Shown: piece by piece, positions 1 to 8,915 of the stretch | Numbering within the stretch: position 1 is the first letter of the stretch | Layout of the letters: each line of letters opens with the position of its first letter | Source of the DNA: Rhizobium sophorae | GTDB taxonomy: Bacteria; Pseudomonadota; Alphaproteobacteria; Rhizobiales; Rhizobiaceae | Length of the DNA: 64,000 nt | NCBI RefSeq assembly: GCF_013087515.1 | Contig: NZ_JABFCN010000066.1 | Span: 186,001-250,000, forward strand | Reading direction: 5' to 3' | Translations under genes and position numbers: made by a program | Notes under the pieces: generated by a model | Seen by the model: the letters and a program-made list of their open reading frames with translations, nothing else | Databases searched by the model: none | Told to the model about the DNA's origin: nothing

Positions 1-447
1 CGGCGGCACGGCGACGCGGGCCGCCTGCGGCAGGATGGTGCGGCTCATCGCCTGGCGCCAGCTCATGCCGATCGAATAGGCGGCTTCCCACTGGCCCTTC
101 GGCACCGAGGAAATGACGGCGCGGATGATCTCGGAGCTATAGGCGCCGATATTCAGGGTGAAGCCGATGAGGGCGGCCGGAAAGGCGTCGAGCAGGATGC
201 CGATGCTCGGCAGGCCATAGAAGATGACGAAGAGCTGGACGAGCAGCGGCGTGCCGCGGATGACCCAAACATAAAAGCGGGCAATGGCTGCAACTGGCTC
301 CGGGCAGAAGAGACGTCCGATTGCGGTGGCCAAGCCCAAGATCAGGCCGAACGCGAAGGAAAGCAGGGTCAAGGGGATGGTGAAGATCAGCCCTGCCCAG
401 AGGAGCGAGGGAAGCGATTCCGCCATCAGTTGGAGCCAGTGCGGCAA
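1..447 (-). CDS. Amino-acid ABC transporter permease, 3' end cut by the window
   Basis: Inner-membrane permease of a polar amino-acid uptake system (HisMQ/TcyL type). About 149 codons are visible and the C-terminus lies outside the window. The protein shows hydrophobic segments, the family motif RGTPLLVQLFVIFYGLP in the middle, and near the visible end the EAA loop (EAAYSIGMSWRQAM) that contacts the ATPase. A TTG at 447 is preferred because GAGGAA sits 7 bases upstream; the internal ATG at 426 is the alternative. The gene lies about 100 bp downstream of the binding-protein gene on the same strand, so the two probably form one operon. Substrate is inferred only to the level of polar amino acid or cystine. 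Confidence 0.85.
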   Translation of the reverse strand, partial: MPHWLQLMAESLPSLLWAGLIFTIPLTLLSFAFGLILGLATAIGRLFCPEPVAAIARFYVWVIRGTPLLVQLFVIFYGLPSIGILLDAFPAALIGFTLNIGAYSSEIIRAVISSVPKGQWEAAYSIGMSWRQAMSRTILPQAARVAVPP

Positions 448-551
448 GGGCGTTTCCTCAAGAAAAGACGCGTCCGGCGAGGTTTCGCCGAACGCTTTTC
501 CATGCAGCTATAAATGATATGACGGCAGTGGGAAACCGCTGGTGTCAGGGC

Positions 552-1325
552 TTACTTCGAAACGTCCTGGCCGAAATATTTGTCGGCGATCTTCTTGTAA
601 GTGCCGTCGGCCTTGATGTCGGCAAGCGCCTTGTTGATTTCGGCCAGAAGCTCCGGTTCGTTCTTGCGGATGATGACGCCGGAATAGTCGGCGTTTTCCT
701 GCTCGGCGACGATCTTCACCGGCGCGTCCGGCTTGTGCTTCTTAAAATCGAGGAAGGAGAGGCTGTCGTTGATCGTGGCGTCGGCGCGCTTGGTCAGCAC
801 CAGCTGGATCGACTGATCGAAACCGTCGGTGCCGACCAGTTCGGCACCGGCTTCGGTCGCGAGCTTGCCGAAGTTGCTGGTCAGCGACTGGGCGGCCTTC
901 TTGCCCTTCAGATCGGCGAAGGACTTGATGCTGTCGTCGCCGTCGCGGGCGATCAACACGGCCTTGGAGGCGATATAGGGCTCGGAGAAATCGTATTTCT
1001 GCTTGCGGGTTTCGGTGATGCCGACCTGGTTGATGACGGTATCGTAGCGCTTGGCGTCGAGGCCGGCGATCAGGCCATCCCACTTGCCTTCGACGAACTC
1101 GGCCTTGACGCCGAGCTTGGCGGCGATCGCTTCGCCGATCTCGACGTCGAAGCCGACGAGCTTGCCGCTTTCGTCATGATAGGTGAAGGGCGCATAGGTG
1201 CCTTCGGTACCTATCTTGAAGACGCCAGCCGATTTGATGGCGGCGAGGTTTTCACCGGCATGCGCAGGTAGGAGGGCCGCAGCCTGAATGAGGGCAGCGG
1301 CGGCGACGGTTTTCAGCCAGTTCAT
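552..1325 (-). CDS. Amino-acid ABC transporter periplasmic binding protein
   Basis: Family-3 solute-binding protein of 257 residues that delivers an amino acid to the adjacent permease. The first ~23 residues form a Sec signal peptide ending AHA. The mature part has the family core GTYAPFTYHDESGKLVGFDVEI and the later segment YDTVINQVGITETRKQKYDFS. The sequence resembles cystine/polar amino-acid binders (FliY/TcyJ-like), but specificity cannot be fixed by eye. The ATG at 1325 has AAGGA 10 bases upstream. The ATG at 1337 directly abuts that Shine-Dalgarno and is less likely. Upstream, TTCGCAG (1369-1375) and CTGCGAA (1404-1410) form a widely spaced inverted repeat that could be an operator; this is weak. 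Confidence 0.9.
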   Translation of the reverse strand: MNWLKTVAAAALIQAAALLPAHAGENLAAIKSAGVFKIGTEGTYAPFTYHDESGKLVGFDVEIGEAIAAKLGVKAEFVEGKWDGLIAGLDAKRYDTVINQVGITETRKQKYDFSEPYIASKAVLIARDGDDSIKSFADLKGKKAAQSLTSNFGKLATEAGAELVGTDGFDQSIQLVLTKRADATINDSLSFLDFKKHKPDAPVKIVAEQENADYSGVIIRKNEPELLAEINKALADIKADGTYKKIADKYFGQDVSK

Positions 1326-1478
1326 TGTTGTATCCATCCTTGGGAGGTTGTCATCGGATGAGGGATAGTTCGCAGAAAATTAGGGCGCGGGAAGCGTAAA
1401 AAACTGCGAATAAAAGCAGCAACTGCAAATATTTTTCTCAAGCGGCCGTTTGAACCATGAATCCTGCAGAAACAGGCA

Positions 1479-2399
1479 TCAGGCCGTGATGCGGTGGCGC
1501 AGCTTTTCGCTGACGATGATGATCAATCCGGCGCCGAGAATCATGGCCGCGCCAACGACCACATTGGGCGTGGGGATATCGGCCCAGATCAGATAACCCA
1601 GGAGGAAGGCCCAGATGAGAGAGCTGTATTCGAATGGCGCAAGCACGGAGACGGGCGCCTGGCGCATACCTTCAAAAAGGGCGAACTGCGCGCAGCCGGC
1701 AACGATGCCGGTGGCGATGAGAAGCGCGAGCTGCGCCATATCGGGTGTCCGCCAAGTGTAGAGAACGGCAACGCCGGTCATGGCAAGGAAAAAGACGTTG
1801 GAAACGGCGAGCTGGATAATCGTCTTCTCATGCAGCGAGGTCTTGCGCAGCAGCACCATGGCGCAGGCCCAGAGCACAGCCGCCTGCAGCGCCAGGTAGA
1901 CCGGCCAGGAAATGGTGAGGCCGATCGGATTGCAGGCAATGAGGACGCCGACGAAGCCGACCCCGACGGCCAGCCAACGCGCCGGCGTGACTTTTTCCTT
2001 CAGGATGAACCAGGCAAGCAAGGTGCCGACGACAGGTGCGGCGTAATAAAGCGTGGTTACTTCGGCAAGTTGCAGGCGGCTTGCGGCGGAATAATAGGAA
2101 AGCCAGGCGCAGAGCAGAAGCACGCTGCGCGCAATCATCGGCTTGATGATCGGCGACCTCAGCGTCTGTTGGAGGAGCTTGCCGCGACCATAGGCGAGAC
2201 AACCGACGAGGATCGTGAGACTGCGGAAAAACAGAATCTGCCAGACGGGAATGGTTGAAGCCAGGACCTTGATGATCGCGTCATGGAAGGTGAACGCCAT
2301 ATAGGCGAGGGTCGTGAGCAGGATGCCCAGGCTGACGGAGTTTTTCACGGGGAGAACGCACCAGATGGCGGATATGCAGGCAGGATCGGGAACGATCAA
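1479..2399 (-). CDS. EamA-family (DMT) permease
   Basis: Integral membrane transporter of the drug/metabolite superfamily, 306 residues with about ten hydrophobic segments arranged as two EamA repeats. Visible family features are the first-repeat segment FFRSLTILVGCLAYG and the motif LYYAAPVVGTLLAWFILKE in the middle of the protein. Such proteins usually export amino acids, metabolites or drugs, and the substrate is unknown here. The longest frame begins at a TTG with GGGAA six bases upstream; a GTG at 2348 would remove a poorly conserved leader and is equally plausible. It is transcribed divergently from the DeoR-type regulator, which may or may not control it. Confidence 0.85.
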   Translation of the reverse strand: MIVPDPACISAIWCVLPVKNSVSLGILLTTLAYMAFTFHDAIIKVLASTIPVWQILFFRSLTILVGCLAYGRGKLLQQTLRSPIIKPMIARSVLLLCAWLSYYSAASRLQLAEVTTLYYAAPVVGTLLAWFILKEKVTPARWLAVGVGFVGVLIACNPIGLTISWPVYLALQAAVLWACAMVLLRKTSLHEKTIIQLAVSNVFFLAMTGVAVLYTWRTPDMAQLALLIATGIVAGCAQFALFEGMRQAPVSVLAPFEYSSLIWAFLLGYLIWADIPTPNVVVGAAMILGAGLIIIVSEKLRHRITA

Positions 2400-2561
2400 T
2401 CGATATTCCCGCCTCTCGGACCGGTCAATAGGGCATATTTTGCTATGGCGGTGGAGCTTTGTTTCCGAACGTCAGAAAACGTGTGACCGTGCATATTGCC
2501 TGCATGATCATAAGCGGTTATGCACGTTTTCGGTTTTATGAGATCTCGATCCGGTAGAAAC

Positions 2562-3338
2562 ATGCAGGATTTTCTGTTGCGAGAGCGCCAGGGGGTGATT
2601 TCCGAGAGGCTGCGGCTGAATGGCCGCGTGCTGGCGGCGGAACTCGCGCTGGAATTCGGTGTCTCCGAGGATACGGTGCGGCGCGACCTGCGCGAGATGG
2701 CCGCGGCCGGGCTCTGCGAGCGGGTCTATGGCGGCGCCTTGCCGGTTTCGCCGGCGCATGGAAGCCTGACGCAGCGCATCGGTTTTGCCGCCGATCGGAA
2801 ACAGGCGCTGGCGCGCGCCGCGGCAACGCAGATTGCTGCCGGTGCGTGTGTTTTCTTCGATGCCGGCAGCACCAATCTGGCAATCGCCAACGCACTGCCG
2901 GCCGAACTCGAGCTGACGGCCGCGACCAATGCGCCGGCGATCGCCGCTGCGCTGATCGACAAGCCTGCCGTCAACGTCATCCTCATCGGCGGAATGGTGG
3001 ACCGGCAGACGGGCGGGGCGCTCGGCGCCAAGGCTCTCCGGGACATGGAGCAAATTTCGCCCGATCTCTGCATTCTCGGCGCCTGCGGCGTCGATCTCGA
3101 GGCCGGCATCACGGTGTTCGGCTTCGAGGATGCGGAGTTCAAGCGGTTTGCGACGTCCAGGAGCAGAAAAGTGCTGGTGGCGGTCACCTCGGAGAAATTC
3201 GGCACTGCGGCCCCCCATAGCATCCTGCCGGTTGCCCGTTGCGAATGCCTGGTCGTCGAGCATGATGCCGATCCGGCCGTTCTCGCCCGTTACCGCGAGC
3301 GCGGATGCTGGACCGTGATCGCCGAGAAAACGAACTGA
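2562..3338 (+). CDS. DeoR/GlpR-family transcriptional regulator
   Basis: Sugar-metabolism type repressor of 258 residues. The N-terminus has the DeoR helix-turn-helix (VLAAELALEFGVSEDTVRRD, about residues 23-42). The C-terminal sensor domain binds a phosphorylated sugar and shows FDAGSTNLAIA, the glycine-rich GGMVDRQTGG and the family segment CILGACGVDLEAG. The start at 2562 fits the family; an in-frame ATG at 2520 adds 14 residues and neither has a strong Shine-Dalgarno. The stop lies 65 bp upstream of the MFS gene on the same strand, so the regulator and the transporter probably form a unit and may respond to the same ligand. Confidence 0.88.
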   Translation: MQDFLLRERQGVISERLRLNGRVLAAELALEFGVSEDTVRRDLREMAAAGLCERVYGGALPVSPAHGSLTQRIGFAADRKQALARAAATQIAAGACVFFDAGSTNLAIANALPAELELTAATNAPAIAAALIDKPAVNVILIGGMVDRQTGGALGAKALRDMEQISPDLCILGACGVDLEAGITVFGFEDAEFKRFATSRSRKVLVAVTSEKFGTAAPHSILPVARCECLVVEHDADPAVLARYRERGCWTVIAEKTN

Positions 3339-3403
3339 GGCTGCGGCCACAGACTTTAGGGAAATCGGGCGCTTGCAAGCCCGGCAATGAGGAAAGACCG
3401 AAA

Positions 3404-4597
3404 ATGGACAGTCGTGTGAGTGCGCCGCCGGGAGCTCGGAGCGGGTTCGTTACCAGAAGCAGGGCGGCTGTTTCGCTGCTTTTTCTCATGAACGGCTTCG
3501 TCGTCGGCTGCTGGGCGCCGAAGATCCCGGATTTTGCCGAGCGGCTGGCGCTGAGCAAGTTCGAGCTCGGGCTGATGATCCTGGTCTTCGGCGTCGGCTC
3601 GCTGGTCATGATGCCGATCGCCGGTGCGCAGATCGCCAAACACGGCTCGCGCATCGTCGTTCAGGTCCTGGCCGTCTGTGTGCTGCCGCTGCTGCTGGCA
3701 TTGACGCTCGCGCCAAATGTGATCACCGGGGCGATCTCGCTCTTCCTGTTCGGCGGCTTCATCGGCGCAATGGATGTGGCGATGAATGCCAATGCGGTGT
3801 CGGTCGAGAAATCCATGCGCCGCGCCATCATGTCGTCCTGCCACGCTTTCTGGAGCCTTGGCGGACTGATCGGCTCAGGTCTCGGCGGCATCGTGATCTC
3901 CAAGCTCGGCATTCTCGGCCATGCGCAACTGGCGACGGTGCTGGCGGCGATCTTCCTTGCCGTCGCCTGGCCGATGATCCTTGCGGATCCGCCGCATCCC
4001 GACACCAAGAAGGAAAAGACGAGGCTGCCGATGGTGCCGCTGCCGTGGCTGCTCGGATTGATGGCGCTGTTCAGCATGGTGCCGGAAGGTGCTGTTCTCG
4101 ACTGGGGCGCGCTCTATCTTCGGCAGGAAATGGATGCGTCCGTGGCACTTTCCGGTCTTGGTTTCGCAGCTTTTTCGGCCACCATGGCAATCATGCGCTT
4201 TGCCGGCGACCTGGTGCGTGACCGTCTGGGCGGCGTCAAGACACTGCGGATCTGCACTTTGTTTGCTATTGTCGGCATGCTGCTTGCAGGCTTGGCGCCC
4301 AATGCCGAGCTTGCCATCCTGGGCTTTGCCTTTTGCGGTATCGGCATTTCCAACATGGTGCCGATCGCCTTCTCGGCGGCGGGCAATATTCCCGGCCTCA
4401 AGCCCGGCATCGGTATTTCGGTGGTCACGACCATGGGCTATTCCGGGATGCTGGTGGCACCATCGTTGATCGGCTTCGTCGCCGAGCATATCGGTTTTGC
4501 CGTCGTTTTCATGGCGCTGCCGGTGCTGCTGCTCGTCGTTCTGCTGCTTTCCAAGCTGGCCCATTATGCCGATGAGACCTCCGGAGGCGGTCACTAA
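3404..4597 (+). CDS. MFS transporter
   Basis: Major facilitator permease of 397 residues with about twelve hydrophobic segments. The N-terminal half carries SLLFLMNGFVVGCWAPKIPD and the characteristic AMDVAMNANAVSVE segment seen in fucose-permease-like and FsrR/YbjJ-like members, followed by CHAFWSLGGLIGSG. The start at 3404 is supported by GAGGAAAG with a 7-base spacer; an upstream in-frame start would overlap the DeoR gene and gives a non-family leader. It lies directly after the DeoR-family regulator, which suggests sugar or sugar-derivative transport under its control. This is an inference from context only. Confidence 0.87.
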   Translation: MDSRVSAPPGARSGFVTRSRAAVSLLFLMNGFVVGCWAPKIPDFAERLALSKFELGLMILVFGVGSLVMMPIAGAQIAKHGSRIVVQVLAVCVLPLLLALTLAPNVITGAISLFLFGGFIGAMDVAMNANAVSVEKSMRRAIMSSCHAFWSLGGLIGSGLGGIVISKLGILGHAQLATVLAAIFLAVAWPMILADPPHPDTKKEKTRLPMVPLPWLLGLMALFSMVPEGAVLDWGALYLRQEMDASVALSGLGFAAFSATMAIMRFAGDLVRDRLGGVKTLRICTLFAIVGMLLAGLAPNAELAILGFAFCGIGISNMVPIAFSAAGNIPGLKPGIGISVVTTMGYSGMLVAPSLIGFVAEHIGFAVVFMALPVLLLVVLLLSKLAHYADETSGGGH

Positions 4598-4693
4598 GCC
4601 GCCTCCCAACAAAAGTGATATCAGGGGCGGTTGACAAGAAAGCGGTCATGATCCACCTGAAAGGCACTGTTTTTAGGGGTGAAAAAGCGCTTC

Positions 4694-5944
4694 ATGTCCT
4701 CAGCCGCCGATTTTGATCCGAAACCGCGCCGCGCTTCCGTTGCCGTCGATGTCGGCGGCGTCATCGTCGGCGGCGGGGCGCCGGTCGTCGTGCAGTCCAT
4801 GACGAACACCGATACGGCCGATATCGATTCCACCGTCGCGCAGGTCGCCGCCCTCCACCGGGCGGGCTCGGAGCTGGTGCGCATCACCGTCGACCGCGAC
4901 GAGAGTGCGGCCGCCGTGCCGAAGATCCGCGAGCGGCTGCTGCGCCTCGGCATGGACGTGCCCTTGATCGGCGACTTCCATTATATCGGCCACAAGCTGC
5001 TCGCCGATCATCCTGCTTGTGCCGAAGCGCTGGCGAAATACCGCATCAACCCCGGCAATGTCGGCTTCAAGGACAAGAAGGACAAGCAGTTCGCCGAGAT
5101 CATCGAGATGGCGATCCGCTATGACAAGCCGGTGCGCATCGGCGTCAACTGGGGTTCGCTCGATCAGGATCTGCTGACGGCGCTGATGGACCGGAACGCC
5201 GAGGCCGGGTCGCCGCTTTCGGCCCGGCAGGTAACGCGCGAGGCGATCGTGCAGTCGGCGCTGCTGTCGGCAGCCCTTGCCGAAGAGATCGGCCTGCCGC
5301 GCAACCGCATCATCCTGTCGGCCAAAGTCAGCCAGGTTCAGGACCTGATCGCCGTCAATTCCATGCTCGCCGAACGCTCCAATCATGCGCTGCATCTCGG
5401 CCTGACCGAAGCCGGCATGGGCACTAAGGGCATCGTCGCCTCGTCGGCGGCGATGGGCTTCGTGCTGCAGCACGGCATCGGCGATACGATCCGCGTGTCG
5501 CTGACACCCGAGCCGAACGGCGACCGCACGCGCGAAGTCCAGGTGGCGCAGGAAATCCTGCAGGTCATGGGCTTTCGTCAGTTCATACCGGTCGTTGCGG
5601 CCTGTCCCGGCTGTGGACGCACGACGTCGACGGTGTTCCAGGAGCTTGCCCAGAACATCCAGAACGACATCCGCAAGAACATGCCGGTCTGGCGCGAGAA
5701 ATATCCTGGCGTCGAGGCACTGAATGTCGCCGTCATGGGCTGCATCGTCAACGGGCCGGGCGAAAGCAAACATGCCGATATAGGCATTTCGCTTCCGGGC
5801 ACTGGCGAAACGCCGGCCGCCCCCGTCTTCATCGATGGCCGGAAAGCGCTGACGCTGCGCGGTCCCAATATCGCCGCCGATTTCGAGGCGCTTGTCGTCG
5901 ACTATATCGAGAAGCGGTTCGGCCAGCGGACGGCGGCGGAATGA
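4694..5944 (+). CDS. ispG: 4-hydroxy-3-methylbut-2-enyl diphosphate synthase (flavodoxin)
   Basis: Penultimate enzyme of the MEP isoprenoid pathway. It reductively dehydrates MEcPP to HMBPP using a [4Fe-4S] cluster. The TIM-barrel N-terminal part (VVVQSMTNTDTADIDSTV) and the C-terminal cluster domain are both complete. The cluster ligands are Cys304 and Cys307 in AACPGCGRTTS and Cys350 in MGCIVNGPGE, with the glutamate of GPGE as the likely fourth ligand. Length (416 residues) fits the family. The ATG at 4694 gives the usual N-terminus MSSAADFDPKPRR; a GTG at 4679 adds five residues. A TTGACA at 4631-4636 may be the -35 of its promoter. hisC follows 16 bp downstream. Confidence 0.96.
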   Translation: MSSAADFDPKPRRASVAVDVGGVIVGGGAPVVVQSMTNTDTADIDSTVAQVAALHRAGSELVRITVDRDESAAAVPKIRERLLRLGMDVPLIGDFHYIGHKLLADHPACAEALAKYRINPGNVGFKDKKDKQFAEIIEMAIRYDKPVRIGVNWGSLDQDLLTALMDRNAEAGSPLSARQVTREAIVQSALLSAALAEEIGLPRNRIILSAKVSQVQDLIAVNSMLAERSNHALHLGLTEAGMGTKGIVASSAAMGFVLQHGIGDTIRVSLTPEPNGDRTREVQVAQEILQVMGFRQFIPVVAACPGCGRTTSTVFQELAQNIQNDIRKNMPVWREKYPGVEALNVAVMGCIVNGPGESKHADIGISLPGTGETPAAPVFIDGRKALTLRGPNIAADFEALVVDYIEKRFGQRTAAE

Positions 5945-5960
5945 CCGCCCGCAAGTTCGG

Positions 5961-7022
5961 ATGAGCCGGTACTGGTCGCCAATCGTCAGCAAGCTTCGGC
6001 CCTATGTCGCGGGCGAGCAGCTGCGTATCGCGAACATGGTCAAGCTCAATACCAACGAAAATCCTTACGGGCCGTCTCCGAAGGCGCTCGAGGCGATTCG
6101 GGAAGCGGCGGACGATCGTCTGCGGCTCTATCCCGATCCCACTGCCACGGAATTGCGCGAGACAATCGCGGCTCGTTTCGGCCTGACGGCTGAGGAAGTA
6201 TTCGTCGGCAACGGCTCCGACGAGGTTCTTGCGCATGCGTTCCAGGCGCTGCTGAAACATGAGCGGCCGCTTCTCTACCCCGATGTGACCTACGCCTTTT
6301 ATTCGACCTATAGCCTGCTATACGGCGTCGAAGCGATCGAAGTGCCTGTCGATGACAGGTTCCGGATCCGACTGGCGGATTACGACAGGCCATGCGGCGC
6401 GATCATCATCCCCAATCCGAATGCACCCACCGGGATCGGCCTGCCGCTTGCCGACATAGAGGCGCTTGTCGCCGCCCACCTGGATGCGGTGGTCGTGATC
6501 GACGAGGCCTATGTCGACTTCGGCGGTGAAAGCGCCATCCCGCTCATTTCAAAATATCCCAATCTGCTTGTCATTCAGACCCTGTCGAAATCCCGCTCGT
6601 TTGCAGGCCTGCGCGTCGGCTTCGCGCTGGGGCAGCGGGAACTGATCGAGGCGCTGGTGCGCGTCAAGGACAGCTTCAATTCCTATCCGCTCGATCGCCT
6701 GGCGCAGCTTGCCGCGACGGCAGCGATCAGGGACGAGGCGTGGTTCGAGACATCCAGAAGGAAAATCATTGCCAACCGGCAAAGCCTTGTTGGGGAACTA
6801 GAAGCGTTGGATTTCGAGGTTCTGCCGTCCCAGGCGAATTTCGTTTTTGCTAGGCACCAAAGCCAGTCGGGCGCGGCGCTTCTCGCCGCTCTGCGCGAGC
6901 GGAACATTCTCGTCCGGCATTTTGCCAAGCCGCGTATTTCGGACTTCCTGCGGATCAGCATCGGTACGGATGAAGAGTGTGCCCGTCTGGTTTCCGCTCT
7001 CAAGGAGATACTGGCAGCCTGA
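5961..7022 (+). CDS. hisC: Histidinol-phosphate aminotransferase
   Basis: PLP-dependent class I/II aminotransferase of 353 residues that converts imidazole-acetol phosphate to histidinol phosphate. Many rhizobial relatives also act on aromatic amino acids. Visible landmarks are the N-terminal KLNTNENPYGPSP, the PNPNAPTG loop, the cofactor aspartate in VVVIDEAYVDFGG, and the PLP-binding lysine in TLSKSRSFAGLRVG. The C-terminal arginine of FLRISIGTDEE is intact. The start at 5961 (MSRYWSPIVSKLRPY) is preferred to longer frames that overlap the end of ispG. Probably cotranscribed with ispG. Its end converges on ispA with a 9-bp gap. Several HisC paralogues are usual in rhizobia, so the histidine role is probable rather than certain. 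Confidence 0.92.
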   Translation: MSRYWSPIVSKLRPYVAGEQLRIANMVKLNTNENPYGPSPKALEAIREAADDRLRLYPDPTATELRETIAARFGLTAEEVFVGNGSDEVLAHAFQALLKHERPLLYPDVTYAFYSTYSLLYGVEAIEVPVDDRFRIRLADYDRPCGAIIIPNPNAPTGIGLPLADIEALVAAHLDAVVVIDEAYVDFGGESAIPLISKYPNLLVIQTLSKSRSFAGLRVGFALGQRELIEALVRVKDSFNSYPLDRLAQLAATAAIRDEAWFETSRRKIIANRQSLVGELEALDFEVLPSQANFVFARHQSQSGAALLAALRERNILVRHFAKPRISDFLRISIGTDEECARLVSALKEILAA

Positions 7023-7031
7023 CCTGCCGCT

Positions 7032-7946
7032 TCAGCTCTTCCGGTCGGCGATGAAATGCGCCGCAGCAATGAGGATCGAAGCACGGGCGCCGTAGGGGGC
7101 AAGCAGCGCCTCGGCATCGCGGACGTGCTCACGGAGCTGGGTCTCGGCCCATTCCATGCCGCGCAGGGCGACGAGTGTTCCCTTGCCGCGGGCCGCATCC
7201 TTGCCGGTCGCCTTGCCCATGGTCGCCGCATCCGAGGTCAGGTCGAGAATGTCGTCGGCCAGCTGGAAGGCAAGGCCGATCTTTTCGCCGAAGGCGCGCA
7301 GGCGGCGGCGATCTTCCGGCGGGCTTGCCGAGATGACGGCGCCGGCTTCGCAGGCGAAGCGGATCAGCGCGCCTGTTTTCATCGCCTGCAGGCGGATGAT
7401 GCCGGCCGCGTCGGGCGCCTGCTTTTCCGCCGCGAGATCAAGCGCCTGGCCTCCGGCCATGCCGCCGAGACCGGCTGCGCGGGCAAGGGCCAGCACCAGC
7501 GATGCCTTGCTCGTATCGGGAAGGGTCGTTTCCGGCGCGGCTATGATGTCGAAGGCGTAGGTCAGCAGGCTGTCGCCGGCGAGGATCGCCGTCGCTTCGT
7601 CGAACTTGATGTGGACCGTCGGTTTGCCGCGGCGCAGGTCGTCATCGTCCATGGCAGGCAGATCGTCATGCACGAGCGAATAGCAGTGGACGCATTCGAG
7701 GGCTGCGCCGACACGAAGGGCCGCCTCGGCGTCCCCGCCGAGAAGAGCGGCACTTTCGACGACGAGAAACGGGCGTAGCCGCTTGCCGCCGTTCAGCACG
7801 GCATAATGCATGGCATCGCGCAGCGTCTCGGGCCTGGCGATTTCATCGGAAAGGGCACTCGGCGAAAGCAATAGGTCGAGCAGCGCCTCGATGTCGCGGG
7901 CGTTGTTCTTCAGCCTTGTCTCGAAAGTGTCCGGGTTCGCGTCCAT
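7032..7946 (-). CDS. ispA: Polyprenyl (farnesyl/geranylgeranyl) diphosphate synthase
   Basis: Trans-isoprenyl diphosphate synthase of 304 residues that condenses IPP with allylic diphosphates in the cytosol. Both aspartate-rich substrate motifs are present: the first at LVHDDLPAMDDDDLRRGKPT and the second at FQLADDILD. The residues before the first motif (ALECVHCYSLVHDD) are those of a short-chain farnesyl diphosphate synthase. The start at 7946 (MDANPDTFETRL) removes 31 non-conserved residues of the longest frame. It is convergent with hisC; ispG, two genes away, supplies the same pathway, which is a loose functional clustering. Confidence 0.93.
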   Translation of the reverse strand: MDANPDTFETRLKNNARDIEALLDLLLSPSALSDEIARPETLRDAMHYAVLNGGKRLRPFLVVESAALLGGDAEAALRVGAALECVHCYSLVHDDLPAMDDDDLRRGKPTVHIKFDEATAILAGDSLLTYAFDIIAAPETTLPDTSKASLVLALARAAGLGGMAGGQALDLAAEKQAPDAAGIIRLQAMKTGALIRFACEAGAVISASPPEDRRRLRAFGEKIGLAFQLADDILDLTSDAATMGKATGKDAARGKGTLVALRGMEWAETQLREHVRDAEALLAPYGARASILIAAAHFIADRKS

Positions 7947-8117
7947 GGGCGCTGTTTGGCATGAGCGCCCCCGGGCTTGCAACGGAATTGTCGATGGCGG
8001 CGGCAAGATTCGCCGCGCACTCTGGCATAAGCTCCGCACAGGCGTTATGAGAACGACAGGAGCGAAATCGGACTGGGGACATTGGATATAGCGCCGGAGA
8101 GAGAGGACAGCGTCGAC

Positions 8118-8819
8118 ATGCCGGCTCGTCGGCTATGGTTCGGAGACCGGCGTATATTGAAACGCATTGTTCTTGCCGTGCTGATCGTGCTGATCCTTCC
8201 CTATGCGCTGATCTTTTTCTATCTGCTGCCCTTCATTCACCCCGTCTCGACGCTGATGCTGCGCGATCTCGTGCTGCTGCGTGGTTACGACAGGCAATGG
8301 GTGTCGCTGGACAAGATCGCCCCGGTTGTGGTGCAGTCGGTGATGATGTCCGAGGACGGGCAATATTGCTTCCATGGCGGTGTCGACTGGGTGGAAATGC
8401 GCATGCTGGTCGAGGATACGCTGAAGGGTCAGGCGACACGTGGCGGCAGCACGATCCCGATGCAGACGGCGAAGAACCTGTTTCTCTGGAACGGCCGCTC
8501 CTTCGTGCGCAAGGCGCTGGAACTTCCGCTCGCGGTGACCACGGACTTCGTCCTGTCGAAACGGCGGCTGATGGAAATCTATCTCAATATCGCCGAATGG
8601 GGTCCCGGCATCTACGGCATCGAGGCGGCGGCCCAACACCACTTCAAGGTGCCGGCCTCGAAGCTGACGCGGCGCCAGGCATCGCTGCTTGCCGTCTCGC
8701 TCCCGAACCCGATCGACCGCAATGCCGGCAAGCCCGGACGAGGTCTTCGCCGGCTCGCCGGCGTGATCGAGAGACGCGCACAAGGTTCGGGCGATTACAT
8801 CAAGTGCATCTATGATTGA
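8118..8819 (+). CDS. mtgA: Monofunctional biosynthetic peptidoglycan transglycosylase
   Basis: GT51 glycosyltransferase that polymerises lipid II into glycan strands at the outer face of the inner membrane. It is 233 residues long, with one N-terminal membrane anchor (about residues 14-38), and then the GT51 catalytic domain. The catalytic glutamate is in MMSEDGQYCFHGGVD. The other diagnostic motifs are RGGSTIPMQTAKNLFLW, KRRLMEIYLNIAEWG and GIEAAAQHHF. No transpeptidase domain follows, which marks it as MtgA rather than a class A PBP. The start at 8118 has GAGAGGA about ten bases upstream; a TTG at 8082 is the longer alternative. Confidence 0.95.
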   Translation: MPARRLWFGDRRILKRIVLAVLIVLILPYALIFFYLLPFIHPVSTLMLRDLVLLRGYDRQWVSLDKIAPVVVQSVMMSEDGQYCFHGGVDWVEMRMLVEDTLKGQATRGGSTIPMQTAKNLFLWNGRSFVRKALELPLAVTTDFVLSKRRLMEIYLNIAEWGPGIYGIEAAAQHHFKVPASKLTRRQASLLAVSLPNPIDRNAGKPGRGLRRLAGVIERRAQGSGDYIKCIYD

Positions 8820-8915
8820 CATCAGAACTTGTCGTTGGAAGCGGTAAGCGTCATCTGACATTCGTGGTTCTGCCATATGGGCGAATGCAGTCCAACCAGA
8901 GCCCCCGAGTCGCCC

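Noticed and set aside
1369..1410. TTCGCAG/CTGCGAA inverted repeat upstream of the amino-acid binding protein
   Set aside because: Seven-bp arms 28 bases apart are too weak to call an operator without conservation data.
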